Positions 11,217-23,224 of a DNA stretch of 64,000 bases are shown one piece after another. A model generated the notes under the pieces. It had not been told where the DNA came from, did no database searches, and saw only the letters and a list, made by a program, of their open reading frames with translations. Made by a program: the position numbers and the translations under genes. The stretch is from Isoetes taiwanensis (taxonomy: Eukaryota > Streptophyta > Lycopodiopsida > Isoetales > Isoetaceae), in NCBI GenBank assembly GCA_021234155.1, contig JAJEKV010000021.1, positions 17,187,563 through 17,251,562 on the forward strand. The letters are read 5' to 3'. The stretch's first letter is position 1. Each line of letters starts with the position of its first letter.

Positions 11217-11811
11217 GCTGCGAAAATGCAGAGCAAGAAGCAAATGAAATAATCCAAAGCCTGGAAAATAGAGACAACATGCAGGGACTGGGTGAGATTT
11301 GGCTATGGCCATTTTTCTCGAACCCTGGCTATGGTAGACAGAGCTCTTCTACTCCTCAAGGACTCTTAAGTCTGACAATGAATCACATGGCCTACTGCAA
11401 ATCTGGATCAATAGGCAGTGCTGCAGAATTTGACGTTCGGCAGGCGAGTTGGAGTATCCACGATTGAAGCAAAGAAAGCTCCAGAGCTGCCATCGCCATC
11501 GGAAGAGGAAGATAAAAAAAAAACTGTCTAAACTGCCATCGCCAAGTCGGAAGAGGAAGATAAAAAAATGGGCAGTCGGATTGTTGCCTGCTATTTCTCC
11601 ATGTCTCCGTGTCAAATCCGCATGACAGAGACAAACGTGGCGCCATCCAAATTATTTGGTTTACTTTTTTTTTTTCGATTTTTCCCCGGACAAAGTTGTG
11701 GACGTGTCTGCTAAATGGAAGAGAATCAAAAAATATATTCTCAACGAATCTTGCCCATAACAATTATATAGTTTAGATTATTATTATACGTTAGACAAGA
11801 ATATTATTGTG
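11217..11811. other. Flank of copia insertion, short tandem repeat
   Basis: Starts with the right TSD. Near 11485-11572 a GCCATCGCCA...GGAAGAGGAAGATAAAAAA unit occurs twice in tandem. No gene recognised. Confidence 0.5.
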
Positions 11812-11990
11812 GCGGCCAAGGCCGTCGCGAACATTTCTCTTTTTCGACTCCCTTGCATTTGGGAAAGTGAGTCAGTATGTAGGGATATTTGTAGCATAGG
11901 ATTTGAACCTATGCTATTGCCGATTCTTGTAGCATAGGATTCTTGTGCCGATTAGATGGAGGATTTTCTATGACCATGGTATTCTCACTA
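11812..11990 (-). repeat. tRNA-related SINE-like repeat
   Basis: On the minus strand a B-box-like AGGTTCAAATCCT is followed about 100 bp later by GAGAAATGTTCGCGACGGCC and TTGGCCGCCAC. Same architecture as 30690-30840. The B-box flank is itself duplicated (TGTAGCATAGGATT-like, near 11888 and 11926). Confidence 0.45.
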
Positions 11991-13266
11991 TCAAGTGTTC
12001 TTTGATAATTCAACAACGAGGAATGTAACCGTCTTGTTTATCACCGAAGAAACAAAACTAGTAATCCTAGAAACTCGTAAGTGAAAGTAGTAATGCTTAA
12101 AAGACGCTATAATAAGGGCTTTAATGTAGTTGTTGATGTAATCTGCCCATTGTTATCAAACGGTTCGTAATAAAATTGAAAAATCTTCAACTTTGAATAG
12201 GGAACCCAATTCCTCAAGGTGTTAACGTTTATTAGATGTGGGATGTGTAGTGCAAAAATGTTGTTTAATGGCTAATGTTCCATCTGTAACTTGCATTTTA
12301 ATTAACCACGGGGCCATTTAAATGGTCTGCATGAGACTGGTCCACTTGATTGAATCCCATTGGCTAGGCTAAAATGAAGAGGGGAAACCTCTTCTGTTCA
12401 TCGCTTTTAGGCAGCTATGCCAAACCCTGGACTTGTAGCTCTTCATAGCAAATCATCCAGAAATCGTCCACCCAAACCCAAGACCCATCTGACATGAATG
12501 GAGCTCAGGGATGGCAATTCGATATTCTGATGATGCAATGAATCCTTCAGCAGAAAAGTCTAAGAATTGCATGGAAAATTGCTTGCAAGATAGTCCGTCC
12601 GAGTAAACAGGACATTGCTTGTATCTTTCTTAGTCTTACAATGCAACAACAAAAAATGGACCGGACCATCGATTATGCTTATCATGAGGAACGACAGTAA
12701 CCTGTTTCAATATGAAATTAGTGTGAGGATGTTCTGAGTTGGGAGATTAACCTTCAATTTCTCTTATCAATTATCCAAAAAAATAGTTCCTGCTTGGGCA
12801 TCACCCATTACGTAGAAAACGAAGCAAAAATATGGATACTTACAATTAAAAACTTGCAGAATAGGCTAAGGATTTTTTTTTTTTTCTTTTTTTTGAAGAA
12901 ATGGCAGTAGGTTGTATTCATTATAACATGAGATACATATAATGAACTATAGAAATAGTTAAAAGATAGAGCACCTCCTTTATAAAATATGTAGGTGAAA
13001 AAGAGCTTTCTGAAATATCCATACGGATATAAGAGCTAAAACCATAAAACTAGATAAAAATAAGTTTAAGCAATACTATTTGAGTTATGGTTTTCTTTCA
13101 AACAGAAATCTTCCAATCAGTAGATGTTATACTCTGCCTGGATGAGATCCCCAATGGTGAGCTCGTCCACTTGTCTTCTGCCAAATATCTGTAGCCACTC
13201 ATCGAGCTCTTGTACTATGTGCATTGTTTTGTTTAGTAGAGTGGTTACAATTATCCCTCGCTCCCT
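11991..13266. other. No gene seen
   Basis: AT-rich DNA with T-rich runs (for example 12867-12893). No coding feature or clear repeat family recognised. Confidence 0.4.
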
Positions 13267-14156
13267 CTACTCTCTATCATACAGATTCTTAAAAATTGGC
13301 TTCATAGCATTGTGTTCCCATACAACATCGTCCTTCAGAATTTTTCTAACTGCCTTTGCTCGAACTATCCTCATCTTCAATGCAATAAGTTGATCCGCTA
13401 TCTCACATCTGCTCAATTGCCCATCCACATCATAGGTCCGGCCCGAATGCTGTTCAATTAACCCGTTTAGCTGAACTACAAATAATACCATAAAAAGTAT
13501 TAGTAACTATTAGTTCACCGGCCATGGTTCTTGGTTATCTGAGCTCAACAAGTTACAGCTGAGCATGCCCTCCTTCTCTTTCAATAACAGTTCAAAAAAG
13601 TTGTAAAGGCTCTTGAAAAATCCCACTTTGTCCCATTGTTTGTCATATTCCATACCCTTCTTTATTTTATGGGCAAGAGCTATCTCCACCAAACTCCCCA
13701 AAGATTGCCCTTTTAGCCAACTTAGAGAGGGTCCATGATGTTGAATTGCTACCCTGTTTCTATGGATCCAAATACACCATAATGCAATGGTTCTGATTGT
13801 TGCAATAAAACTATCTTCCTCTTCCAAGAAATTCAAGAAATCCTTTCAGTTGTTCCTATGGAATTATTAAGGAGCTTACTAATCCAGTTCCAGAAGGGGA
13901 TAAACCAAGGGCATTTAAAGATATGTAGAGGAGATTCATTACTACCACACCCAAGACTACATGATTCATCAATCATATCTTTGAATTTAGCAGCTCTGAT
14001 ATTGCAGGATAGACTCTGATTCAATATAAGCCATCTGAAAATAACCATCTTTCTTGGACAGTAAAGTCTCCAGCCAATTTTAGCCATTCTAATAGCTTTT
14101 TTTTCCTGACAATTCCATTTAGTGGCTATCTTAAGGCTTGGTTTTTCTAAAAGCAA
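13267..14156 (-). pseudogene. LINE remnant: RT zinc-binding (zf-RVT) end
   Basis: The 13833-14156 frame shows the plant LINE C-terminal pattern: W-R-L-Y-C-P-R-K, F-R-W-L-I-L-N, then C-S-L-G-C-G, E-S-P-L-H-I-F-K-C, W. The neighbouring frame 13510-13836 continues with W-C-I-W-I-H-R-N-R, also typical downstream of this domain. The RT and endonuclease domains that should precede it are absent, so the copy is internally deleted or 5-prime truncated. The peptide at 13267-13491 is not recognised. Confidence 0.75.
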
Positions 14157-14201
14157 GGGGTAGATCCTGGATACTTTATATCCTAGCTTATTTTTTATTG
14201 T

Positions 14202-14604
14202 CTACATTGACTTTGCATCTTGCAGATTCCCAATGTTCGATATGTTTGTCATTATAGAGGTGAAAATTTTCTTGTTTGTTCCTGTCCCTCCAACAATTCC
14301 CTTTAGCTCTTCCCAGGTCACCCATGAGATTTCTGATTCCTTAGTGGTCACTGCCATCTTAGACCCATGTGCAGTGCATCTCATTTTCCTTAATTTGGAG
14401 GGATCCATGTATCTCCTTTTTTGTTGACTTCATAAGGAGTTGAGTCTGGGGAACAACACCATCTACATACATCTGCTCCTCATTTTTTTCAGCTACTTGA
14501 GTGACTGGTGTTGTTGTGTCCCCTGCAGACTGAGAGTCCATGATTATGTTTAAGACCTTCTGTGTTGTTAAGGCCTGTTGCTCATCATCTAATTGCATGG
14601 ACAC
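14202..14604 (-). pseudogene. Unrecognised frame upstream of the LINE end
   Basis: Two overlapping minus-strand frames (14202-14408 and 14359-14604) read MDPSKLRKMRCTAHGSKM and a Gln/Thr-rich segment. Their position suggests an ORF1-side or linker remnant of the same LINE, now joined to its 3-prime end by a deletion; there is no diagnostic motif. Confidence 0.3.
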
Positions 14605-15320
14605 TGTTGTTTCAATATTTGGCTGAATTTCTGGGGCAATTGCCTCTCCTGTTTCAGAGCCTAGCTTTTGAGAAAAAAGCTTCTGAGCTAGTAAGGGTGA
14701 GACTTCTTACTCTTATATATTACCTCTGGACCATGATGCAGACCGGAAGAGAATTAAGTCCAAAATTAAAGGGGGCACATTAGAGCCAAATTAACTATGA
14801 ATTTATGGATTTGCATGTCCATCATTCTGTGAAATAATCCTTGCTTAATTCTCTTTTCATGCATAGCTTAGTTTTTCCCTATTAAAATCTGAAACGAACT
14901 TAATTTGAATAGGAGTTGAACCCATAGAAATTAGAATTAACTAGCTATGTTCAAACTGCCTAAGAAAAACTGTGTGAGCAAAATCGATAGTTCATACAAA
15001 ATAAATTTGGCAAATTCAATCAGTGGCTTCGGTCAAGAATCCTCCGGCAAACAGTGTCTGACAAAATATGATATGCCGAGTCTTCATTGCAGCAGCAGTG
15101 CTTGAGCTCAGAGCTGAGGAGCAGAACGCGGCCGCTACAACTGTCTTTGATCTTCTTTTTTATTTATACTCTCGTCTATTTTTTCCCCCAAAACTCGAGA
15201 ATCTAAAGCATTTAGAGAATCGAATCTTCCCATACATAAGAGTTGATGATTCTATACATCCATTCTTACTCTTAATATGATTGACAGATTAATATGATTG
15301 ATAGATACTATGAATGATCG
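14605..15320. other. No gene seen
   Basis: AT-rich, no recognised feature. The duplicated segment begins at about 15321. Confidence 0.4.
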
Positions 15321-15675
15321 TATTCCATGTTTTTCTACAGAAATTAATGTTGTTCGATAATCCATGATCCATTTTCTAAGTAGTTCCACTGCATCATTAC
15401 TTACAATGAAGTCCGTCTTTTATAAGGGACCAATTTTTTGTTTTTATCCATGCATAGCCCATTATCTAAACATATATAAAGCAGCTTGCTTTTTTTCGTC
15501 TGCCTAAGAAATTTTTTTATTTTCTCCCCGTTGTCAATCAACTATATTTAACGTTTTTTTCGAAATCCGCCGCCATGAAATTTAGCCCTTCGCTGTGGCG
15601 ATGGAAGGCAGTAGGGAGAAGCTTCTATGGCTTGTTTTGCCATTGAGGCCTTTGTGGGCTCACCCTTTGGGACGG

Positions 15676-15781
15676 GTGCATTATACAGCCCCCTTCACCT
15701 ACATGGCGCTATTGTAGCCCTCCATTTCAAGCATCGACGGCCAGAAATCAGCCACGTAGAGGAGGGGTCTGTATAATGCAC
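15676..15781. mobile_element. About 106-bp MITE-like inverted repeat, copy 1
   Basis: Perfect 13-bp ends GTGCATTATACAG and CTGTATAATGCAC, with imperfect extension (CCCCCTTCACCTACATGG against CCACGTAGAGGAGGGG). Also present at 44841-44946, but only as part of the duplicated segment, so independent mobility is not shown. Confidence 0.5.
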
Positions 15782-16525
15782 TCTACACCACCCTTTCTTG
15801 CCCGCACTTCCATTCTGCCGCGAAATGTTGATCAGAAGCAACAGAAATAAACAAGAGAGACAATTTTTCAATTAGACTTCGATCAGCAATATGCTTTTCC
15901 ATATCTAGAGGAGCAGACGAGTTATTTCCTCGACCCATTTGCCCCCAAGTTATCTGTCTTAACACTTCGAAAATCAGAAATTGCACTATTCGGAACCTTT
16001 CTTCCATAGTTAGGACCTCTTCTTCCAAATCAAACCCTCTGAGATGCTATATTTTATCCCACGATTTTGTCTTTTTCTATGCCCCATTTTTGTGCGCAGG
16101 ACGTGCATCTTCATTTTTGTGGCAGAAATGAGTATAGTTGAACAGGATTGCGGAGGAAGATACGCTTGGTTTGCATGGGGGAACGATGTAGAGATTCGTA
16201 AATATGGCGATGGATTTGGGGATATAATGCTGGATTGCATCTCTTATTCCTGATGCAGAGTATTGCATCTCCTTGATGAGCTGGGTAGCTATCATATTCC
16301 AACGGATTGAAGTAACAATGGATTGAAAACTTAGAGCAGCTTCAAGCGAAAAAATCCAGAATCTCTTCATGCTGCCTAGAATACTTTGCATTCTATTTGT
16401 TTTGTATTGTTTGTTTGTTTTGTTTATTTACTCCAGCATAAGAGGTTTCAGACAAAGAATTGCATAGGCATGCAAAGCTACGGGAAATGCAGCATTTCAA
16501 TATATTGGACATTCACAAAATGGAT

Positions 16526-16546
16526 CAGAATAGAATAGAATAGAAT
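16526..16546. repeat. (GAATA)n microsatellite next to TTTTATCG
   Basis: Short pentanucleotide run followed by GAATTTTTATCGCACTACC. The same junction recurs at 34362 and 47229. Confidence 0.7.
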
Positions 16547-16589
16547 TTTTATCGCACTACCACCCCAAATCTGGGTCCACACTTAAAAA

Positions 16590-17510
16590 CAACAGTAAAA
16601 GAAAGAAAAACCACATGTTGTTGTTCAAAAAACTCTACCTGTGGTTATGTGGAGGTGTGGTTTATTAAGAAGACGGTGTAGGTTTTTTTTAAGGAGCTAT
16701 AGCTTTTTTTTTTTAAGGTGTGGTTTTTTTTTTAGGTGTGGTTTTATTTTGCGGAAGTGTATTTTTTTTTTAAAGATGAATTGTTTTTAAGAGGATGTTG
16801 TTTTCTGAGGTGTGGTTTATAAGAAGGTGTTGTTTTTAAGTATGTATTTTTTAAGGAAATATGGTTTTTTAAGGTGTCGTTTACAAGTAGGTGTAGTTTT
16901 TAAGTAGCTGTTTTCTAAGGAAGTATTGTTTTCTGAAGTGGTATGATTTTTTAAGTCTAGGTGTTGTTTTTTGAGGTGTGGTTTATAAGTGAGTGTAGTT
17001 TTTAAGCAGCTGTTTTGGAAAGAAGTATGGGTTTTTGAGGTGTGGTTTATAAGTGGGTGTAGTTCTTAAGTGGCTGTTTTTTATGGAAGTATGGTTTTCT
17101 GAAGTGGTGTGATTTTTTAAGTTGAGGTGTTGTTTTTTGAGGTGTGGTTTATAAGTGGGTGTAGTTTTTAAGTAGCTGCTTTTTGAAAGAAGTATGGTTT
17201 TTTGAGGTGTGGTTTATAAGTGGGTGTAGTTTTTAAGTGGTTGTTTTTTAATAAAGTATGGTTTTTCTGAAATGGTGTGGTTTATATAACTAGGTGTGGT
17301 TTTATATAACTAGATGTAGTTTTTAAGTAGTTTTTTTTAAAGTAAGTATAGTTTTTTTAGGTGTGGTTTTTAAGTAGGTGTAGTTTTTAAGTGGCTGTTT
17401 TTTAAAGAAGTGTGGTTTTCTGAAGTGGTGTGGTTTATAACTAGGTATAGTTTTTACGCAGCTATTTCTTAAGGAAGTATGGTTTTTTTTTAGGTTTTCT
17501 TGAGGCTATT
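16590..17510. repeat. Degenerate GGTGTGGTTTATAAGTGGG minisatellite
   Basis: About 0.9 kb of imperfect tandem repeats built from GGTGTGGTTTATAAG, GGGTGTAGTTTTTAAG and AGTATGGTTTTTTGAGG. Strand-asymmetric (G/T on plus). The flank (ACCACCCCAAATCTGGGTCC) is the reverse complement of 30058-30077, so the array is an inverted relative of 29590-30072. Confidence 0.8.
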
Positions 17511-17614
17511 TCTTAAGCAAAGCACCACCACCTGGAATATTGTTTGTGTGCTCAAATTTGGAAATGTATCATATTGTTTTACATTCATGAAAAATACCTT
17601 AAAAGGTTAGATCC

Positions 17615-18525
17615 AAAGTGGCTCAAACATGCCACGTGGGCTCCAACATGCCACCTAGGCTCCAACATGCCAAGGTGGCTCAAGCATGCCACCTAGGCAC
17701 CAACATGTCACCTAGGCTCAAACATGCCAATGTGTCTCAAACATGCCACGCGGGCTCCTACATGCCACCTATAGGCTCCAACATGCCACATCGGCTCCAA
17801 CATGCGACCTAGGCTCCAACATGCCAACGTGCCTCAAACATGCCACCTAGGCTTCAACATGACACCTAGGCTCAAACATGCCAAGGTGGCTCAAACATGC
17901 CACGTGGGCTTCATGCCACCTAGGCTCCAACATATCAAGGTGGCTGAAACATGCCATGTGGGCTCTAACATGCCACCTAGGCTCCAACCTGCCAAGGTGG
18001 CTCAAGCATGCCGCCTAGGCACCAACATGCCACCAAGGCTCTAACATGCCAAGGTGGCTCAAACATGCCATGCATGCTCCAACATGCCACCTAGGCTGCA
18101 ACATGCCAAGGTGGCTCATACATGCCACGTGGGCTCCCAATATGCCACCTAGGCTCCAACATGCCAAGGTGGCTCATACATGCCACGTGGGCTCCCAACA
18201 TGCCACCTAGGCTCCAACATGCCAAGGTGGCTCAAACATACCACCTAGGCTCCAATATGCTAGCTAGGCTCAAACATGCCAAGATGTATCAAATATGCCA
18301 CGCAGGCTCCAACATGTCAAGGTGGCTCAAACATGCCATGCACGCTCCTACATGCCACCTAGGCTCCAACATGCCAAAGTGGCTCAAACATGCCACGCGG
18401 GCTCCTACATGCCACCTAGGGTCCAACATGCCAAGGTGGCTCAAACATGCCACCTAGGCTCAAACATGCCAAGGTGGCTCAAACATGCCACGCAGGCTCC
18501 AACATGCCACCTAGGCTCCAGAGTT
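17615..18525. repeat. 19-bp-monomer minisatellite (57-bp trimer)
   Basis: Monomers such as CCACCTAGGCTCCAACATG, CCACGTGGGCTCCAACATG and CCAAGGTGGCTCAAACATG alternate, giving a 57-bp (19-codon) higher-order unit. Because 57 is divisible by three, several long stop-free frames arise (up to 136 codons) reading like CHVGSNMPPRLQHAKVAQ; I treat these as by-products. Two monomers also sit alone near 23197-23236. Confidence 0.9.
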
Positions 18526-19713
18526 GCAAGCACCAACATTTGCACTGCTTCAAAATTCCAGCGTGCATATACAGAATTGTTTCTCCCCCACACGAAGAAG
18601 ATGACCAGATGTGCTTCTTTGTTAGCAATGGTGAACTTGCTCTATAGCAGCAAGGTGCGGGCATACTTCATCATAAAATATAGCCTGGGATTTTTGCAAA
18701 CTTAAACACAGGAAGAGCGACACATGTCAATCTGAATCTCAAGCACATGGTCATGCATCTGTTATTCAATTAAAAAAAACTAAAATTGAATGTACATATT
18801 AGGGAATAGCATGCAAAAGCCCCAGTCATGGCGAAAAGCCCCCATCATCTGTTTGTATTTGCAGATGCAGGTCACACTTAATGATAACCTTAACTATAAT
18901 CGACAACATTTTGCATGTTTCTAACTTTTGTCCTTCAAAATAGCAAACCACAATGCATCTAAGATACATGAGCTAAGCATCGTTGGTGGAAGGCAGCCTC
19001 ATCGCAATAACAACAAATAATAAAACATAGGGATTAGGATTCTAAAACTTCCTATACTTGAGAGCAAGTCCATTGCATCTTCTTATGATGATAAAGCCAT
19101 TGCTTGCCATCCCGCCACCAAGCAGGAAACCTTTACCGATCCGCATAACACAAATGTTCAACCTTTATGTAAGGAGTAGGCAATCGCAAAGCATCAAACG
19201 CGTTCGCGACTACATTGGAAAACTCGCTAAGATAAATGCATTGGAAAACTCGCTTTTACGAAACCATTAGAAAACTCTCCCACCCAAACTAAATGAAACT
19301 TCTTTGCAAAAACTCAATGGTGTCACCTTCTGCCTTCCGCAGCTCGACCATAAAAGAAAATGGCCCAACTTCGAACACCTGAATTCAAATTAAGCATGCA
19401 GTTTTAAGATACCCAATCAAATTTAGCAATTTTTAAGATACCCAATCAGGTTTACATTGACATACAAAATGTAATACCTCTGTACAGATCGAAAGATGGC
19501 ACCTCCTGCCAGTTTTTGCCCCTAGCAACCTCATCGAAAAACCATACACATAAGTCAATACGTGTTAATAACCTGAGTCATAAATAAGCCTATTCCTCAC
19601 CTTAGAATTTGCTTTTGAGTACTAAAACCAAGGGGTTTGCAGTTTCTTCAATCTTTCATATTATTTCTTTGGCCAATATTTTTCGTAGCCAATATTACAC
19701 CATTCGTCCAATG
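18526..19713. other. No gene seen
   Basis: AT-rich. No coding feature recognised. Confidence 0.4.
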
Positions 19714-20139
19714 AAAAATTGCTAAAGTTCCATCCAATTTGGCCCTTCCTATGGTCCAAAACCATCTTCTATCTCTAAAAAACAAGATAGAGAGAGAGTA
19801 AGTACACCTTTCATATGACATTTCTAAAAAAGGCAAAAAGTTGGTCTAAAAATCTCAAAATCAAGCACCATCGTGTATACATGTCAAAGTTTCCATTATA
19901 TCACCTCTACATCATCACACATCATCAAAAATTGCTAAAGTTTCATCCAATTTGGCCATTTCTAAGATCCAAAACCATCTTCTCTCTCTAAAAAACAAAG
20001 GTAGAAAGAGAAAGCACACCTTTGACATGACATTTCTAGAAAAGGCAAAAAGTTGGCTTAAAATTTTCAAAATCAAGCACCATTGTGCATACATATCATA
20101 GTTTCCATTATATCACCTCCACATCATCACACACTACCA
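19714..20139. repeat. 213-bp tandem duplication
   Basis: AAAAATTGCTAAAGTT begins at 19714 and again at 19927; the two 213-bp units are close to identical, with scattered substitutions. Confidence 0.9.
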
Positions 20140-20140
20140 T

Positions 20141-20602
20141 TAACAATTAACACACTACCATTAACATTATTAACACAAACCATTGCATTTAACACATTTA
20201 AATTAAAATCCCCCTTAAACCCCCTTAAACCCCCTTTGGTTTGGGTGCATATTCACACGGGGGGTTACTCCGGGCAACGAGAGCTGTCGGATGGGCATAT
20301 TTGCCCTTTATTCCAAGATCTAGACCATACATAGCGATCCTCGTTTGTGGGGTATGCATGTACAAGTTTTTGTATACTGTATATTAAGGCTTGCAAAATA
20401 CTATAAGGTTTGAGAGAATGTACTTAATGGTGTTAATTTTATACATGTATTGTGAATATATTTTTGGGGCTCTCACGCCCTAATGTGAACCCCCGTAGGA
20501 ATATGCACCCAAACCAAAGGGGGTTTAAGGGGGATTTTAATTTAAATGTGTTAAATGCAATGGTTTGTGTTAATAATGTTAATGGTAGTGTGTTAATTGT
20601 TA
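20141..20602. mobile_element. Foldback element with arms of about 110-120 bp
   Basis: The left arm (20141-20263) and right arm (20482-20602) are inverted copies: TAACAATTAACACACTACC, AAATTAAAATCCCCCTTAAA, TTTGGTTTGGGTGCATATTC. The left arm has an extra CCCCTTAAAC unit. The core near 20260-20420 is related, in reverse, to 46400-46600. The right edge is followed by the small palindrome GGGCCCTTCGGGCCC (20619-20633). No coding capacity. Confidence 0.75.
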
Positions 20603-20633
20603 TATTAAAAAAAATTTTGGGCCCTTCGGGCCC

Positions 20634-21509
20634 TAGCTAAAGCCTTTGCACATTTTACACGTGTAGATATGTAGATGGAAATGGAAAACAAGACCAACAT
20701 CTGCCTTCAAAACGAGAACACCATTTCTGCATTCTCAACTGTTACAAGGGCATATATTACGACAAAGTAATTCTTAGTAAGACAAATAAACCAATTGGAG
20801 TTATAAGGAAATGATGCATTACCATTGTAATATCATGGTCTGATGTGAATGTAAAGATTTACATTACAATTGAAAAACAATTTAATTAGAATATATTGGG
20901 ATATATGTGCTTCACTATATGTAATAGCAATAAAAAACCAAATATATGGGCTTCACTATGTAATAGCAATAAAAGGCCTCCAGGTTCAATGAGCTCACCT
21001 AAATGTAGGGGATGAATAATTAATTGCTGGCAGCAGTCTGTAACACCAATAATATCTAGAAATGTAACACCAATAATATCTAGAAATGAGCCAAGAGCAG
21101 GGAATGAACCCTATCATAATCGGTGAGAGCATATATTCTTGAGAATTGCTGCCAGAGTCCATGTACACACGGCAAGGGTTTTATCAGAAGACAACTTATT
21201 GCTTGCAAATCATAAGGCCCCAAAATGAGTTAAAACTTGCTAGAATGAGTATGGCATTTGCCAAAGTTTTTCCTGCTAAAGTAGCTACGTTCCGATTTTG
21301 TCTTTGCTCACTTGCTTGTGATTATGCTTGCATTTCTACAAGGGTGAAGGCACAATGTTTGCAACCCACAGAACTTGAGATGTTCCTCTGCAAATTCCTG
21401 TAGCACATGTAGATGCAAGAAGGTAAGAGCGGAGAAATGTAAGAAAATAATTAAATCTGATCTGATCTGAGTATATACCATGGCCCAAGAATTTGTAGGA
21501 GGACTCAGC
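20634..21509. other. Intergenic with small tandem duplications
   Basis: GCTTCACTATATGTAATAGC is repeated near 20910 and 20950, and TGTAACACCAATAATATCTA near 21040 and 21064. No gene recognised. Confidence 0.5.
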
Positions 21510-22100
21510 TTATTCTAAAAGATCAAGGGGCTCTAGGCTCCAAAGTTTTCTGTCATTCAAGACACTTAAGACCTTTGAAATCTGATATAAAACAAGCGAG
21601 CTTCTATAGATAGGATGTGGTATACAAACCATTGTTGGCATTGTTGGCTGCTGCGGGATCACATATGATATTCCATAGTTTGGAGGAGCCACAGCCATGT
21701 AACCAAAAGACTGCGGAGGAATTACAAACAAATCCTACACATCACTTGCAAAATTATTATCTGCAACTCGTTTGGAGTCAGCAGCCAGAGTACCGTTCCA
21801 CTGGTCCATGCTATTTGGTGCCATAAAGGATGCAAAACCAACTGAAGCCTGGGGTGCTGGAGGAAGGTAACTTAACGAAGCGAAATCACTTTGAGCTCCG
21901 ACAGGTGCAGATGGATATCCGAGAGAAATTTGAGTCCCAAAGGGTGCTCTTTTGCAGGTGATGAGTCGAAGGAAGCCCAGCCAGTTGTAGCAGCTGTTGC
22001 TGCTGCCTGATTAGGTGTGGAGAAAGGATCAAACGGTGTAGCCATGGCAACTGTAGAATTATTGGACGAAGCGAAAAAGTCTAACCTCCTTGAGTCTGGC
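21510..22100 (-). pseudogene. Gene fragment rich in Pro/Ser/Ala, trafficking-adaptor type
   Basis: Read on the minus strand in pieces: NNSTVAMATPFDPFSTPNQ, GWASFDSSPAKEHP, then after a frame change LPPAPQASVGFASFMAPNS and, after a stop, LFVIPPQSFGYMAVAPPNYG. Low-complexity D-P-F and G-W-A-S-F-D motifs recall the unstructured tails of plant ARF-GAP or clathrin-adaptor proteins, but that is a family impression only. Shifts and a stop make it a pseudogene or a set of captured exons. Confidence 0.35.
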
Positions 22101-22114
22101 CTCCTTGAGTCTTG

Positions 22115-22275
22115 GTTTGGGTTTGCTTATCCAAAGGGCATCCATCAGTGCATCCATCAGTGCACATGCTGAAATCAGAGCTCCACTGCTTGCTGCATCC
22201 AGTTCAAACCCCCTATTTTCCATCTCTTTGAGTATGTCAGCCGCATGTGTGTACCAGCTCCCTCGTGGATAAGGA
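22115..22275 (-). pseudogene. PPR-like repeat fragment
   Basis: Minus strand reads AADILKEMENRGFELDAASS followed by GALISACALMDAL: one 35-residue pentatricopeptide pattern (A..L..EM...G...D......LI.AC). There are no neighbouring PPR units, and a GCATCCATCAGT 12-bp duplication disrupts it. PPR proteins bind organellar RNA; this is only a fragment next to unrelated coding debris. Confidence 0.4.
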
Positions 22276-22514
22276 CACCCCTAACCCGTTTCTACCCTGG
22301 CCCAATATCAGAAATCTCCTACCGGATTTAAATCCGAGCAAACAAACAAAACAAGCCTACCGGATCGCAGCTCTTGTGCAGAAACAAACTACAAGCAAAT
22401 CCGAAACCCTAATATTAACCACAAACCCTAATATTAACCTAATATTTGACAAACCTAATATTAACAATAAAAGCCCTACAACCACACGATTTTTCCTCTT
22501 CTTTCAAATGAATG

Positions 22515-22650
22515 GCTAACAAATGAGTGCACTCTAGAAATACTGTTTAGTACGTCCACGTGAATACGCCCGTGAAATCATATGAAAACCATGCCAAAAC
22601 GCGTATAAAATCACAAAAAAACCCCCTGTTATAATGCTACATATTCCATG
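22515..22650 (-). repeat. TAGCAYAATAACAGGGGG repeat, minus copy
   Basis: Reverse complement shows ATATG-TAGCATTATAACAGGGGG, then TTTTATACGCG and AGTATTTCTAGAGTGCAC, matching 45054-45190. Other starts of this family are at 40451, 40673 and 45926, always preceded by ATATG. Confidence 0.65.
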
Positions 22651-22686
22651 TCACAATTTTTTTTTTTGACTAAGAAGATGGTTCAT

Positions 22687-23170
22687 GTCGTTTGCACTTG
22701 GAACATGGTCGAGAAGTTGAAGTTGAAGATGTGAAGCAATAGGAACTGACAGAATGGGGTTTGGATTTATCCTCCTCCCAGTGTGGCAACTAGAAGTCAA
22801 GAGCGCCTTTTGCAGTAGCAAGATTGTTTGGGATCATTCGGGATAGCCGATAGATCCAAACTCTGTTATTTCAGTTGCCATAGCTCTGCATGCATGTTCA
22901 GAAATGGTGCACCTAGTTATCTATGAAAACAACCATGTTTCAGCATCCGAAACGTAAACCCTGTGTGTTGCTAGGTTATTGTAGAGTTTACGTTATGGAT
23001 TGCGAGTTTTGGTCGTTTGCACTTGGGACATGGTCGAGAGGCTGCAGTTGAAGATGTGAAGCAATAGGAACTGACAGAATGGGGTTTGGATTTATCCTCC
23101 TCCCAGTGTGGCAATTAGAAGTCAAGAGCGCCTTTTGCAGTAGCAAGATTGTTTGGGATCATTCGGGATG
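22687..23170. repeat. Direct repeat pair, about 159 bp, 325 bp apart
   Basis: GTCGTTTGCACTTGG...GGGATCATTCGGGAT occurs at 22687-22845 and 23012-23169 with few differences. The interval contains no gene. Confidence 0.85.
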
Positions 23171-23224
23171 GCACACTGGGCCAACTTGAAACTATGCTCA
23201 AGTGGGCTCAAACATGCCACCTAG

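Larger units (their letters stand above)
15321..16555. repeat. Duplicated segment, copy 1 (empty-site form)
   Basis: From TATTCCATGTTTTTCTACAG to the GAATA microsatellite, nearly identical to 44481-47285, except that the second copy contains about 1.5 kb of extra DNA at the sequence corresponding to 15889-15894. Short frames in both copies are not convincing genes. Confidence 0.85.

Noticed and set aside
17618-18705. Repeat-protein-like frames of 64-136 codons
   Set aside because: Explained by the 57-bp minisatellite unit; no start, splice or expression evidence.
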